NCBI GenBank assembly: GCA_900541915.1
Contig: UQLS01000013.1
Span: 1-52,366 of the forward strand
Direction: 5' to 3'
DNA from: an uncultured Phascolarctobacterium sp.
GTDB taxonomy: Bacteria; Bacillota; Negativicutes; Acidaminococcales; Acidaminococcaceae
DNA: 52,366 bases
The translations under genes were made by a program, and so were the position numbers. A model generated the notes under the pieces. That model had not been told where the DNA came from. It ran no database searches and saw only the letters and a program-made list of their open reading frames with translations. This document shows, piece after piece, positions 7,690-16,283 of this stretch. The stretch's first letter is position 1. Each line of letters begins with the position of its first letter.

Positions 7690-9330
7690 ATGGAACAAAA
7701 AATGTTTTGTTATCAGTGTCAGGAAACAGCCGGGTGCAAAGGCTGCACTGTTTCCGGTGTCTGCGGCAAAAAGCCGGAAGTAGCGGTCATGCAGGATCTG
7801 CTAGTCTATGTTACCAAAGGTTTGGCTGCCGTTACTACTTCTCTGCGCCAGGAAGGCAGGGTGATAGCTGCTGAGATAAATCATTTGATTAGCTTAAATT
7901 TATTTACTACGATTACCAATGCAAATTTTGACCAGGACAGTATTAGAGCAAGAATCCAGACTACGCTGACAGCAAAGCGTGCGCTGCTGGCACAGGTACC
8001 GGCTACGGACGGTCTACCTGAAGCTGCACTTTGGGACGGTATCGGCGACTGGGCAGCAAAGGCTGCAGCAGTAGGCGTCCTTGCTACTGCCGATGAAGAT
8101 ATTCGTTCTCTGCGTGAACTCATTACTTATGGTCTTAAAGGTCTGGCGGCTTATTCCAAACACGCCAACGTATTGTTAAAGGACGATGAAGCCGTAGATG
8201 CATTTTTGCAGCAAGCATTGGCAGCGACCTTGGATGATACTCTTAATGCGGAAGATTTGCTGGCATTAGCTATGGAAACGGGCAAATATGGCGTGGCAGG
8301 TATGGCTATGCTGGACAAGGCCAATACAGACGCTTATGGCAATCCGGAAATTACCCAGGTAAATATTGGCGCAGGAACAAATCCCGGCATCTTAGTATCC
8401 GGCCATGACCTGCGCGATTTGGAAATGCTGCTGGAGCAGACCCGGGGAACAGGCATAGATATCTATACTCATTCAGAAATGCTGCCTGCCCATTATTATC
8501 CGGCTTTTAAGAAATATCCTCATTTTGTCGGTAACTATGGCAATGCGTGGTGGAAGCAGAAGGAAGAATTTGAAGCTTTTCATGGGCCAATTCTGATGAC
8601 GACTAACTGTATCGTGCCGCCCAAAGACAGTTATAAAGACAGGCTGTATACTACCGGGGCAGCTGGCTTTCCGGGCTGTACCCATATTCCGGGAGAAATC
8701 GGTGAGCAGAAAGACTTTTCTGTAATTATTGAACATGCTAAAAAATGTCCGCCTCCGACTGAGCTGGAAGCAGGTACAATTACCGGCGGTTTTGCTCATG
8801 CGCAGGTTCTGGCTTTGGCAGATAAGGTTGTGGAAGCTGTTAAAAGCGGCGCCATCAAAAAGTTTGTTGTCATGGCAGGCTGTGACGGACGCGCTAAAAG
8901 TCGTGAATACTATACTGAATTTGCCAGGGCGCTGCCGCAAGATACCGTAATTTTGACAGCAGGCTGCGCCAAATATAAATACAATAAGCTTGCTTTAGGG
9001 GATATCAATGGCATCCCGCGTGTTTTGGATGCCGGTCAGTGTAACGATTCCTATTCCTTGGCAGTCATTGCTTTAAAACTTAAAGAAGTTTTTGGGCTGC
9101 AGGACATTAACGACCTGCCGATTATTTATAATATTGCCTGGTATGAACAGAAAGCAGTCATTGTATTACTGGCGCTGTTGCATCTTGGCGTGAAAAATAT
9201 TCATTTAGGGCCTACGCTGCCTGCTTTTCTCAGTCCCAATGTAGCAAAAGTGCTGGTTGAGAAATTTGGCATTGCCGGTATCAGTACTGTAGAAGATGAT
9301 ATGGCGCTCTTTTTTAACGATGACAAATAA
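7690..9330 (+). CDS. hcp: hydroxylamine reductase (hybrid cluster protein)
   Basis: A 546-residue hybrid cluster protein. ATG 7690 follows AAGGAGG by seven bases. The N-terminal cysteine set CYQCQETAGCKGCTVSGVCG is the clostridial-type Hcp cluster signature; later ligand blocks include GHDLRD, the stretch around HSEMLPAHYYP, TTNCIVPP, GFPGC and the region AGCDGR...TAGCAKYKYNK. Hcp reduces hydroxylamine in vitro and nitric oxide in vivo in anaerobes. Length is normal for the family. With the upstream ferredoxin and divergent Crp/Fnr regulator it forms a nitrosative-stress unit. Confidence 0.96.
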   Translation: MEQKMFCYQCQETAGCKGCTVSGVCGKKPEVAVMQDLLVYVTKGLAAVTTSLRQEGRVIAAEINHLISLNLFTTITNANFDQDSIRARIQTTLTAKRALLAQVPATDGLPEAALWDGIGDWAAKAAAVGVLATADEDIRSLRELITYGLKGLAAYSKHANVLLKDDEAVDAFLQQALAATLDDTLNAEDLLALAMETGKYGVAGMAMLDKANTDAYGNPEITQVNIGAGTNPGILVSGHDLRDLEMLLEQTRGTGIDIYTHSEMLPAHYYPAFKKYPHFVGNYGNAWWKQKEEFEAFHGPILMTTNCIVPPKDSYKDRLYTTGAAGFPGCTHIPGEIGEQKDFSVIIEHAKKCPPPTELEAGTITGGFAHAQVLALADKVVEAVKSGAIKKFVVMAGCDGRAKSREYYTEFARALPQDTVILTAGCAKYKYNKLALGDINGIPRVLDAGQCNDSYSLAVIALKLKEVFGLQDINDLPIIYNIAWYEQKAVIVLLALLHLGVKNIHLGPTLPAFLSPNVAKVLVEKFGIAGISTVEDDMALFFNDDK

Positions 9331-9377
9331 ATAGTTTTAAGAAACTTCCTCCTGTTTTTACAGAGTGGGAAACAGGT

Positions 9378-9424
9378 AAAACCTCCTTTATTTTTCAGCT
9401 ATGAAAAAGTAAGGGAGGTTTTGT
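9378..9424 (+). terminator. terminator after hcp
   Basis: AAAACCTCC pairs with GGAGGTTTT across a loop that itself contains TTTTTC/GAAAAA, followed by TTGTTGTG. It lies 48 bases after the hcp stop. Confidence 0.7.
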
Positions 9425-9612
9425 TGTGTTCTAAAAAGTATTTATTTTATGGGACATACAGCCAAGGTTAACTGGTACGTAAGTTGCTTGCTTTATATTT
9501 TTATAAAGAGAAAAAAGCATTCTTCAAAACAATATCAGTATGAAAGCTTACTGCTTTTATTGTTTTATGAGATGAGAAGCTTTTGCTGATGAAGAGATGG
9601 AGGGGGAGGGGT

Positions 9613-9704
9613 ATGTCTGGATGTCCGGCATAAAAACAGTGTAAAAGCAGCAAAATAGCCTGTTTACACACACTGTTTTTACTGGACATGCGTACATCGG
9701 ACAT
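9613..9704 (+). repeat. stem-loop element copy B with inverted ATGTCC repeats before the resolvase
   Basis: The left side has ATGTCTGG and ATGTCCGGCA, then an 11-bp perfect stem AAAAACAGTGT/ACACTGTTTTT (9632-9642 with 9670-9680), then inverted copies GGACAT (9684-9689 and 9699-9704). It resembles copy A at 6145 in order and sequence, but copy A lacks the right-hand inverted ATGTCC set. The location 16 bases before the resolvase start fits a recombination or operator site for that protein, or a terminator-like element. Confidence 0.7.
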
Positions 9705-9720
9705 GATTTTGGAGGTAATT

Positions 9721-10275
9721 ATGATTCATGGATATGCAAGGGTAAGCACCAAAAAGCAGCTGCATGGTAACTCATTAGAAGAACAGGTTCAGTTATTGCA
9801 GCAGGCGAAGTGTGATAGAATAATAACAGAGCAGTTTACCGGGGCGACAACGGAACGTCCGGAATTTAAGAAGCTAATCGGTCAGCTGGAGAGTGGCGAT
9901 ACCCTTATTGTCACCAAGCTGGACAGGTTTGCTAGGAATGTTACCGAAGGCATTGATATTGTAAGGCAGCTTTTTGCCAAAGAAGTCAAAGTACATATTT
10001 TGAATATTGGCCTGCTGGAAAATACTGCTATGGGAAATTTCTTCCTTACCACGATGCTGGCAGTAGCTGAACTTGAGCGAGCTATGATTTATGAGCGGAC
10101 GATGGCTGGGCGTGAAATTGCCAGAACCAAAAACGGTTATCGTGAAGGACGGCCAAGAATTGCTGCTGAAAAAATAGAGTTGGCATTAGAGCTGAAAAAG
10201 ACCAGAACCTACAAAGAAGTTGAGCGGTTAACAGGTATAAGTAAGTCCACGCTAATTCGGTACAGGAAAATATAG
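9721..10275 (+). CDS. small serine recombinase (resolvase/invertase type)
   Basis: A 184-residue protein with the resolvase catalytic domain: YARVST with nucleophile Ser9, the block VTKLDRFARN, and the long E-helix region (FFLTTMLAVAELERAMIYERT). The C-terminal 40 residues form the Hin-type HTH (TYKEVERLTGISKSTLIRY). Length is typical of Tn3-type resolvases and DNA invertases. ATG 9721 follows GGAGG by six bases. Such enzymes act on paired sites near their own gene, so the inverted-repeat element just upstream is a candidate site. No transposase of a Tn3 element was found nearby. Confidence 0.93.
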   Translation: MIHGYARVSTKKQLHGNSLEEQVQLLQQAKCDRIITEQFTGATTERPEFKKLIGQLESGDTLIVTKLDRFARNVTEGIDIVRQLFAKEVKVHILNIGLLENTAMGNFFLTTMLAVAELERAMIYERTMAGREIARTKNGYREGRPRIAAEKIELALELKKTRTYKEVERLTGISKSTLIRYRKI

Positions 10276-10413
10276 CGGAAGCTGTATGCTTCTGCTATTG
10301 GTTCAAAAGTCTTGAGTTTTGGGTAAATTGTTTTTCAACGAAGATATCGGCAAAGCTACGGTGTCAAATGTCAGTGTCAAAACGAATTTGAAAATTAATA
10401 GGTGGCAGATAAA

Positions 10414-12198
10414 ATGGAGATAAGAATAATACCAATTTTTGATAATGATAAAAAAGTAAACTGGTATGAATGGGTAAAATGTATTATATATGATTTTGCA
10501 AAGTGTTCTTTAGTATGTTATGCATATTTACCTGCGTGTCTGTTGTATGAGAGGGGCCGGATTGGTAAAGAGCAGTTAATTGGAGACCGACTGAAATATT
10601 ACATGGATTTTGATAACCTTAAAGTGGATGGGAAAAAGATAGATGACCTGGATAGCTCTGATTTTGATAAAAAAATCTGTAAATTTGCCAGATTTTTATA
10701 TTATGAACGAACAGAAAAAAACGATTATGGCCAAGATGTAGATCGTACTTATAAAGTAATCAAAGCTGATTTTAAAAAATTTATTGGTAATCTTGGCTAT
10801 AAAGATACTCCGGATAGTGAAGCAAAGAAAATAGAAATAAGAAAATCGCTGTTCAAAACATTTATTTTATTCCAAGGAGCAAGCTATTCTTGTAGTAAGA
10901 AGGAATCTTGCAATGAAATGACAATTTTTGATTTCAATAACTATGATAGTGAGAAGCTTTATGATTCTGATAGATTCAGATATCTGGATAAATTACTGTT
11001 TGATAATGACAGGGAGAATTGTTCGTTTATAGATTTCTATGGTGCTGAATATGGGTTTAATGAAGAGCTGCTGAAAAAATTTTATTCAATACTCATTGTG
11101 AATTTTATAAGAACAGATGATGAATTGATAATGTATATGAAAATGATAGATACTATTAGAAAAGAACTCGATCAGAATAGGTATTCAGCAAAAATTTCGC
11201 TAGAAAATTTGGAAAAAATTGTAAAATCTGATAAAAAATATCAAAATAATGAATATACTATGTATGAAGTAGAGTCTTATCTATGGAGATTAAAGAATAT
11301 ACGGGAAGAAGATGAAAAAAATATAAATACTATAAATAATATATTAGAACGTGCCCCTATGAATGTAAAAATAGTATTGCATTTTTTCAGCTTAAATGAA
11401 ATTAAGAGAAGAAATTTCATAAAATTGATATTAGAAAATGAGTCTCCTAAAAGGAAAGCTGATATTAGTTTAGAAGAAAGAGTTGAATTATGGAATATTA
11501 TTGAGCATTGTGGAAAAAACAGTGATTTTTATAATAAACGTTTGGGTGAATGGGTTAAAAGTTTAGATAAGAAGTCAAAAAACTTTATTATAGAATTTAT
11601 TTTAGGGAAAGAAAAAAATAACAGCAATAGTGATTTTTATGACCAGCTGAATAACTGGGATGGTAAAATTAAGCAAGTAGCTTTATTTATGAACATAGGT
11701 TCAGAACAAACGGGTACTTCATGGTATATATATATAAATATTTTAACGGCTAGGATTATACTACCTATATTAACAAGTCGCAATAATAGCAAGCTGGAAA
11801 CAGGTTTAAAATTATTTAATGCTAAACAGCATAATGCAGTAAATGATAAAAAAATGTATGATATTTTAAATAAAAGAATGGATAAAAAGAGTATATTCAA
11901 TATATTTAGTGATGCTTTTAAGTACATGCCCGATGCTGATGAAGCATCTGTAAAGGAGATACAAGAAAAACTTAACAGGAATGAGAAAGTTAACCAAGAA
12001 GATGTGATAAATGCTTTTAATAATAATACAAATGGTTTTAAATATAATGTGTTTTTGTTTGTTTTTAGAATAATATTGATTGGCAATAGTTATTACTATC
12101 AAAGGTATGATAGCAAGGAAGGCGTAACTTTAGATATGTTAAAAGCCCATGTATCAGATAACAGATTGCTAAGTTTATTGAAATTAAATATGGGTTAA
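10414..12198 (+). CDS. large orphan protein of unknown function
   Basis: I recognise no family for this 594-residue protein. ATG 10414 lies eight bases after AGGTGG; the frame-initial GTG 10402 overlaps that site. It is charged, mostly predicted helical and AT-rich in its DNA, with an N-terminal segment containing VKCIIYDFAKCSLVCYAYLPACLLYERG and a C-terminal weakly hydrophobic part (NVFLFVFRIILIGNSYYYQRY). No signal peptide, Walker or nuclease motif is evident. It stands alone, 138 bases after a resolvase and before a strong terminator, in an accessory region that also holds a restriction nuclease. A defence or effector role is possible but only inferred. Confidence 0.75.
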   Translation: MEIRIIPIFDNDKKVNWYEWVKCIIYDFAKCSLVCYAYLPACLLYERGRIGKEQLIGDRLKYYMDFDNLKVDGKKIDDLDSSDFDKKICKFARFLYYERTEKNDYGQDVDRTYKVIKADFKKFIGNLGYKDTPDSEAKKIEIRKSLFKTFILFQGASYSCSKKESCNEMTIFDFNNYDSEKLYDSDRFRYLDKLLFDNDRENCSFIDFYGAEYGFNEELLKKFYSILIVNFIRTDDELIMYMKMIDTIRKELDQNRYSAKISLENLEKIVKSDKKYQNNEYTMYEVESYLWRLKNIREEDEKNINTINNILERAPMNVKIVLHFFSLNEIKRRNFIKLILENESPKRKADISLEERVELWNIIEHCGKNSDFYNKRLGEWVKSLDKKSKNFIIEFILGKEKNNSNSDFYDQLNNWDGKIKQVALFMNIGSEQTGTSWYIYINILTARIILPILTSRNNSKLETGLKLFNAKQHNAVNDKKMYDILNKRMDKKSIFNIFSDAFKYMPDADEASVKEIQEKLNRNEKVNQEDVINAFNNNTNGFKYNVFLFVFRIILIGNSYYYQRYDSKEGVTLDMLKAHVSDNRLLSLLKLNMG

Positions 12199-12205
12199 CG
12201 GTGAT

Positions 12206-12243
12206 ATAGCCGCAGCTTTTAATAGCTGCGGCTATATTTTTGC
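12206..12243 (+). terminator. strong terminator after the orphan gene
   Basis: A 12-bp stem ATAGCCGCAGCT/AGCTGCGGCTAT around TTTAAT is followed by ATTTTTG, seven bases after the stop codon. Confidence 0.85.
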
Positions 12244-12323
12244 CTAAATTTAGAAAAAATCAGGAAAAAATGCGACTAAGGTTTACCATATGAGTTTATA
12301 TAAAAAAGTTATATAGTTTAAGC

Positions 12324-12557
12324 GTAAGGTCAGTACCTTACAAATCGATAATCTAATTATGTGTCGTTAAATCAGAAACGTTAAAACCTCTGGATTGCGA
12401 AAGATGATTTCGCAATAAAGTGGATGACATGCTGCTGTATGGCAGGTGTAAAAGCTACCTCCCCATTGTAAGTCTGACTGACAATGGGAGGAATGAAGTG
12501 GCTGTCATTATCTTGGAGAACTGTTTGAAAGACGGTGAGTCAGGGGTGGTGGCGTAA
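12324..12557 (+). ncRNA. structured leader upstream of the ATPase gene
   Basis: Within a 425-base gap several nested stems can be drawn: TAAGGT/ACCTTA (12325-12340), ATTGCGAAA/TTTCGCAAT (12393-12415), and a composite fold in which ATGACA (12424) pairs with TGTCAT, GCTAC pairs with GTGGC, and CCCCATTGT pairs with ACAATGGG. Inside lies a possible 19-codon frame from GTG 12498 to TAA 12557 preceded by GGGAGG. No known riboswitch class is recognised. It may be a regulatory leader, a replication origin or a small RNA. Confidence 0.45.
12498..12557 (+). CDS. possible 19-codon leader peptide
   Basis: GTG 12498 lies six bases after GGAGG and opens a frame encoding MAVIILENCLKDGESGVVA. The ribosome site is itself in the 3' arm of the CCCCATTGT/ACAATGGG stem, so folding would mask it. 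It ends 66 bases before the ATPase gene. It may be chance; conservation would decide. Confidence 0.3.
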   Translation: MAVIILENCLKDGESGVVA

Positions 12558-12623
12558 CTGTCAGATTGTAGTTAGGTTATCTTTTGTACCTAGAAAACCA
12601 AATATCAGAAAGGAGGGCTTTTC

Positions 12624-14516
12624 ATGAGCCAAGAAAATTCACCACCAAAAAGTATTATTAATCCAAAAAACTGGGTTGAGGAACGTAATCCGCCAAGGCG
12701 GCAAGTAGAACGTTGTCGCCAAAGTACGGATATTGGCTGGAAGAACCTGCCAGTTTCAAAGCGGCCTGAAAGTAATGAGGGATGGCAAATGAGCGATTCT
12801 GTTCTTTGCCAAAGAATGAGTAGAGGTAAAACCTATGCTCGTTTCTGTTGGCCAGTGACTTCTGCATTTACAGCTAACCAGCTGAAGAAAGTAGACAGTT
12901 ATGGCGATAGCAGTTTCTGCAGCGAAGAGGAATACTCCTGGAATGGATGCTATCTCAGCTACTATGATGCTGAGAAAGAGGAGACAGTTCGCCTGTCAAA
13001 CTTTGCAGTGTCTATTGTTGAAGTGCGTACTATCGTTAAAGAGACTGGCGACGAACGCTGGCTGAAACTCCAAATCGTGACGAGAAGAGGAAGTTTCTTA
13101 ATGGAGCTTCCAAATGTCAAGTATATAAACCTGAAAGAAATTTTAGGTGAGCAACACCCGGAATGTGCGGTATATCAAACTGCTCATGCCTTTCGGCAGT
13201 ATTTGCATTGGGTAGCCGACAATGAACTTGAAGCGGCAAAAGAAGTCACTGTTTATCATAAGCATGGCTGGACTCATGTTGCTGGGAAACAAGTTTATCT
13301 GCACGGAAATATGCCTAATGTAATATCTGCTGTAACGCTGGAACCGGACAGTCAGAAAGCTGCACAGTTTTTGCAGCTGTATGGTGGTTTAATCCGTGAT
13401 GATGAAAGTCGTGACGTACTTTTGCTGTATTGCTTGCATGCTTATGTTGCAGGTCTGTTCGAGCAGCTTGGCGGTATAGGCTGCCGAAGTGTACTGTGCA
13501 TTACTGCGCCTACCGGCAGCTATAAGACGGCGGTTGCAACAGTTCTGGCCTCAGCCTTAAATCCTAATCCTGTGCTCCGGTTCGATGATACCGAAGCCTC
13601 TATTGAAGAGAATTTGCTGGCAGCCAAAGATTTGCTCATTCTTCAGGATGACTTTTATCCCCATGGAGATAAGTCTGCTGTTGCTGCCTTTAAGCGCAAA
13701 GCCATGAAGGTAGCGAGGATCATCGGCGATGGGCGTGCCCCGGCTAAGATGGGGCAGGACCGTAAGCCTTTGGGCAACCGAAGCTACCATGGTGGTGTTG
13801 TTATCACTGGTGAAATATTGGACCTTACTTCACATTCTTCGTATTTGAGAAGTTTGTGCATTCGCTGGAATAAAGGTTTCATTAATACCGATACCCTTAC
13901 TATACTTCAACGTGATGAGACGCTTGCAAAAGCATTCTTCAGCAGTTGGATTGACTATGTGCAGAAAAATGTTGAAATATTACAGATGCTTGTTGCCAAT
14001 CCGTTATGCAATTATGGTGGTGCGGCCAGAATGGAAAGCAGTTTTAAGGCCCTGGGTATTATTGCAGAATTATTCTCTGATTTTGCAAATTCCATAGGCC
14101 CTTCCGTTAATTCCGCTGTTATGATAAGTCATGTGCTGGCTGCAATCAGCAAAACTGAGAACTTAGCTAAGGACTTTTCACCGGCAGAAGTAGCCATCAG
14201 AGCGCTTATGGAGGCCATTGAAAATGGACCACTTGTGATTGTTGCTGACAAAGAAACATTCATGCAGGCTGCTGCGGATGGATACTACGAAGGCGATAGT
14301 ACCGTTTATTTAATAGGCAGCCGGGCGGATGATATTGTTTCTCGTTATGCAGCTAGCCATGGCTGCGTTGCAAGTTTTGATGCAAACGTGAAAGCAGAAC
14401 TTGCAGAGCGGGGATTTCTCAAAAAGACTGGCAGTGCATTTACTGTAAAGTTTACTAAAAACAGAAAAGTATCGCCTATGAGACCACAGATGTTAGAAAT
14501 TAATATAAAGGAGTAA
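12624..14516 (+). CDS. DUF927-like P-loop ATPase of a mobile element
   Basis: This 630-residue protein starts at ATG 12624 after AAAGGAGGG. The N-terminal 180 residues are unrecognised. The central part resembles DUF927-type primase/helicase-related proteins of integrative elements: a Walker A variant APTGSYKT at about 295-302, followed by a Walker B-like LLILQDDF at about 337-344 and an arginine-rich helix. Such proteins usually act in replication of phages and conjugative elements. The family assignment is from motif order and length, not a profile. It opens a unit with two small genes downstream, ending in a terminator at 15048. Confidence 0.6.
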   Translation: MSQENSPPKSIINPKNWVEERNPPRRQVERCRQSTDIGWKNLPVSKRPESNEGWQMSDSVLCQRMSRGKTYARFCWPVTSAFTANQLKKVDSYGDSSFCSEEEYSWNGCYLSYYDAEKEETVRLSNFAVSIVEVRTIVKETGDERWLKLQIVTRRGSFLMELPNVKYINLKEILGEQHPECAVYQTAHAFRQYLHWVADNELEAAKEVTVYHKHGWTHVAGKQVYLHGNMPNVISAVTLEPDSQKAAQFLQLYGGLIRDDESRDVLLLYCLHAYVAGLFEQLGGIGCRSVLCITAPTGSYKTAVATVLASALNPNPVLRFDDTEASIEENLLAAKDLLILQDDFYPHGDKSAVAAFKRKAMKVARIIGDGRAPAKMGQDRKPLGNRSYHGGVVITGEILDLTSHSSYLRSLCIRWNKGFINTDTLTILQRDETLAKAFFSSWIDYVQKNVEILQMLVANPLCNYGGAARMESSFKALGIIAELFSDFANSIGPSVNSAVMISHVLAAISKTENLAKDFSPAEVAIRALMEAIENGPLVIVADKETFMQAAADGYYEGDSTVYLIGSRADDIVSRYAASHGCVASFDANVKAELAERGFLKKTGSAFTVKFTKNRKVSPMRPQMLEINIKE

Positions 14517-14518
14517 TA

Positions 14519-14866
14519 ATGATGGACAATAATAAAGGTATTTTTGGAAATTTGGTTAATGTTGATAAAACTGGTGAAGTAGAAGAAAAGGCGTTTTTAG
14601 TGTTAGATGAAAAGGTTGTGGGTGTAACAAAAGCTATTGAAGATGTAGAAAACTATATATCTTCTTTAGATTACGGCAGCACTGTAATTGTAAAAGTTGG
14701 CAGTGTAAAGCAATGTCTTAAAGAGCAGAATGATATTGAGTGCATTGACGCTGTGCTGGAAAGCAACGGAGGTGAGATAGGTCTGCCTGTAATGAAAAAT
14801 ACCTGTACATTAGTCCCGCGTTCTAATCAGAAAGAGAAGTTGGATATCATTTATCGAATTATGTAA
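14519..14866 (+). CDS. small hypothetical protein following the ATPase
   Basis: This 115-residue acidic protein has two adjacent ATG codons (14519 and 14522); AAAGGAG lies five or eight bases upstream, so either may be used. It starts two bases after the ATPase stop, which implies translational coupling. No family is recognised. The central segment AIEDVENYISSLDYGSTVIVKVGS alternates helix and strand. Probably an accessory subunit of the same mobile-element module. Confidence 0.65.
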   Translation: MMDNNKGIFGNLVNVDKTGEVEEKAFLVLDEKVVGVTKAIEDVENYISSLDYGSTVIVKVGSVKQCLKEQNDIECIDAVLESNGGEIGLPVMKNTCTLVPRSNQKEKLDIIYRIM

Positions 14867-14881
14867 AATGGAGGAATGGCA

Positions 14882-15004
14882 ATGGACTATAATAAAAATT
14901 TTAAAATTGCTGTTGCAAAAGCTGCTGAAATCACTAAGAAATATTCTACTGTGATTATTTGCAATAAGAAAAAGCTAAAAAAAGTTAAAAAAACATCTGC
15001 ATAA
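14882..15004 (+). CDS. 40-residue lysine-rich small protein
   Basis: ATG 14882 is seven bases after GGAGG and the frame ends at 15004, directly before a terminator. The product (MDYNKNFKIAVAKAAEITKK..., ending KKVKKTSA) is strongly basic, with many lysines. It could bind nucleic acid. The clean ribosome site, position in the operon and terminator after it support a real gene, though no relative is recognised. Confidence 0.6.
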   Translation: MDYNKNFKIAVAKAAEITKKYSTVIICNKKKLKKVKKTSA

Positions 15005-15009
15005 ATTAG

Positions 15010-15048
15010 AAAAGGGGTGCTATCTGGTGTTCAGTTAGCATCCCTTTT
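15010..15048 (+). terminator. terminator of the ATPase operon
   Basis: AAAGGGGTGCTA pairs with TAGCATCCCTTT across a 13-base loop and is followed by further T residues. It lies six bases after the small basic gene. Confidence 0.85.
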
Positions 15049-15067
15049 TTAATGTATTAAAAATTCA

Positions 15068-15080
15068 GTTATAAGATTTA
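15068..15080. repeat. left 13-bp direct repeat flanking IS30 element
   Basis: GTTATAAGATTTA occurs here and again at 16284-16296 in the same orientation, bracketing the IS30 element. This fits a target-site duplication. Most IS30 elements duplicate 2-3 bp, but long duplications are known (IS1630 of Mycoplasma). Confidence 0.7.
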
Positions 15081-16283
15081 CGCAAATTGCAATAACAAGT
15101 TGAACACCACAAGGCAGAAGGGGTGAAGCGGCCGGTGGCTAAGCCGCGAAGATGGAATCGAGGAACGCGTCAAAAAGTTTCTCCGGCGTGCGGTAACCGA
15201 GCTTACGGCGGGGCTGTCCGTTGAGTTCATTAGCGGCGGAAAGAACATCCTCCTCGCTGTACTTTACAAGGGACACACCATTTGGGAAGAAAGCCCGGAA
15301 CAGGCCGTTGTGCCGCTCATTCTGCGCCCTCTCCCAGGAGAAGTACGGGTGGGCAAAGAACACCTGTGTACCCTATTGCTCCACTTGGGAAAAGTCGGCA
15401 AACTCGCTGCCGTTGTCCACAGTAATGGTCTTAAAGACCTTGGAGAAGTTGTCACCAAAGTCAACCCGGATTGCTCTCATGGCCTCCATGATAGCCTCGC
15501 TGGTCTTGCTGCGGATGCGGTAGGCAAGGTAGGTTTCTGTCTTCTTCTCCAGCAGAGAGAGGATGACCGCCTCCTGACCGCTGCGCTTTCCGACCACCGT
15601 GTCGCCTTCCCAATGACCTTCATCAACGCGGTGGCTCGCCACCAAGGGACGGTTGGAAATACTCTTGCCAAACAGGCGCTTGTTCCCACGAGGCTTGGGC
15701 TTGGAAGTTTTGCGGCGCAAGGCCTCCGGAAGCTCCATCACCTTGAGGGGGATGAGGTTTGCCCAAACCCAGTTGTAGAGAGTACGGCTGCACACCATCT
15801 TGGAAGTATCGAACAGGTGGTGCAGTTTTGCGTAGCCGCAGCAGGCGTCCAACGACCACTTGTGTTCCCGCACTTGCTGAATGACCCACTGGATGAACCT
15901 CTGGCACTTCTCGAGCTTCCTGCGGCGGTGGCAAGCCCTTCTATTGGCCTTGTAAATCGCGTCACCGCGTTTTTCCGAGTAGCCTGACGCTCGACCTTTG
16001 CTGCTCTTTCTGGGCGGGGTGCCGCGCCTGAGTTCGTTTAGGACCGTTCCGGGAGAACCGCGGATGCTGTACTGCAATGCTTTCAGAACTCGAATCGCCA
16101 TCCGCTCCTCCCGGGTAAGATGCGCCCCCTTCTTGTGTTTTGGCAAATCTGTGGTAAAATCATGGCAGTCCATAGTGATTGCCATCCTTTAGAATGAGTT
16201 GTTTGGTAGCACCCCATTCTACCACAGGAGTCGGTCACTGTGGACTTTCCTTTTCGGTATTCATCTTTATTTTACAATCGACC
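15081..16283 (-). mobile_element. IS30-family insertion sequence
   Basis: The element is bounded by 13-bp direct repeats and carries imperfect inverted ends: ATTGCAATAACAAG...TGAACACC inside the left repeat against ATTGTAAAATAAAG...TGAATACC read inward from the right. Length is about 1.2 kb, usual for IS30. The DNA is visibly more GC-rich than its AT-rich neighbours, which suggests recent arrival from another lineage. It sits between the ATPase operon terminator and the large serine recombinase gene. Its only gene is interrupted by a stop codon. Confidence 0.85.
15139..16185 (-). pseudogene. IS30 transposase with in-frame amber stop
   Basis: Reading from ATG 16185, the IS30 N-terminal HTH (HLTREERMAIRVLKALQYS) and catalytic core are intact: first Asp in HWEGDTVVGKR, second in ITVDNGSEFADF. 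A single TAG at 15373-15375 then interrupts the frame after SQVEQ; the same frame continues with GTQVFFAHPYFSWERAQNERHNGLFR, which holds the third catalytic residue (Glu), to TAA-equivalent stop at 15139. The full product would be about 348 residues, normal for IS30. Without readthrough it lacks the catalytic Glu, so it is probably dead, though it may be mobilised by related transposases. Confidence 0.85.

Larger units (their letters stand above)
9331..9720. other. 390-base intergenic region between hcp and resolvase
   Basis: It holds the hcp terminator, about 180 bases without a convincing gene, and then a strong inverted-repeat element (9613-9704) just before the resolvase ribosome site GGAGG. 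Short open frames on either strand lack ribosome sites. Confidence 0.7.

Noticed and set aside
7881..8123. Minus-strand frames within hcp
   Set aside because: They are antisense shadows without ribosome sites; hcp is strongly supported by its cysteine motifs.
9721..10275. IS607-type transposase
   Set aside because: The serine recombinase has its HTH at the C-terminus and there is no TnpB gene; IS607 TnpA carries an N-terminal HTH.
12268..12623. Group II intron or similar ribozyme upstream of the ATPase
   Set aside because: TGCGAC at 12270 recalls an intron 5' end, but no domain V hairpin or reverse transcriptase is present.
15310..15987. 225-codon plus-strand frame inside the IS30 element
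   Set aside because: It is the antisense of the transposase catalytic region; GC-rich DNA keeps shadow frames open.
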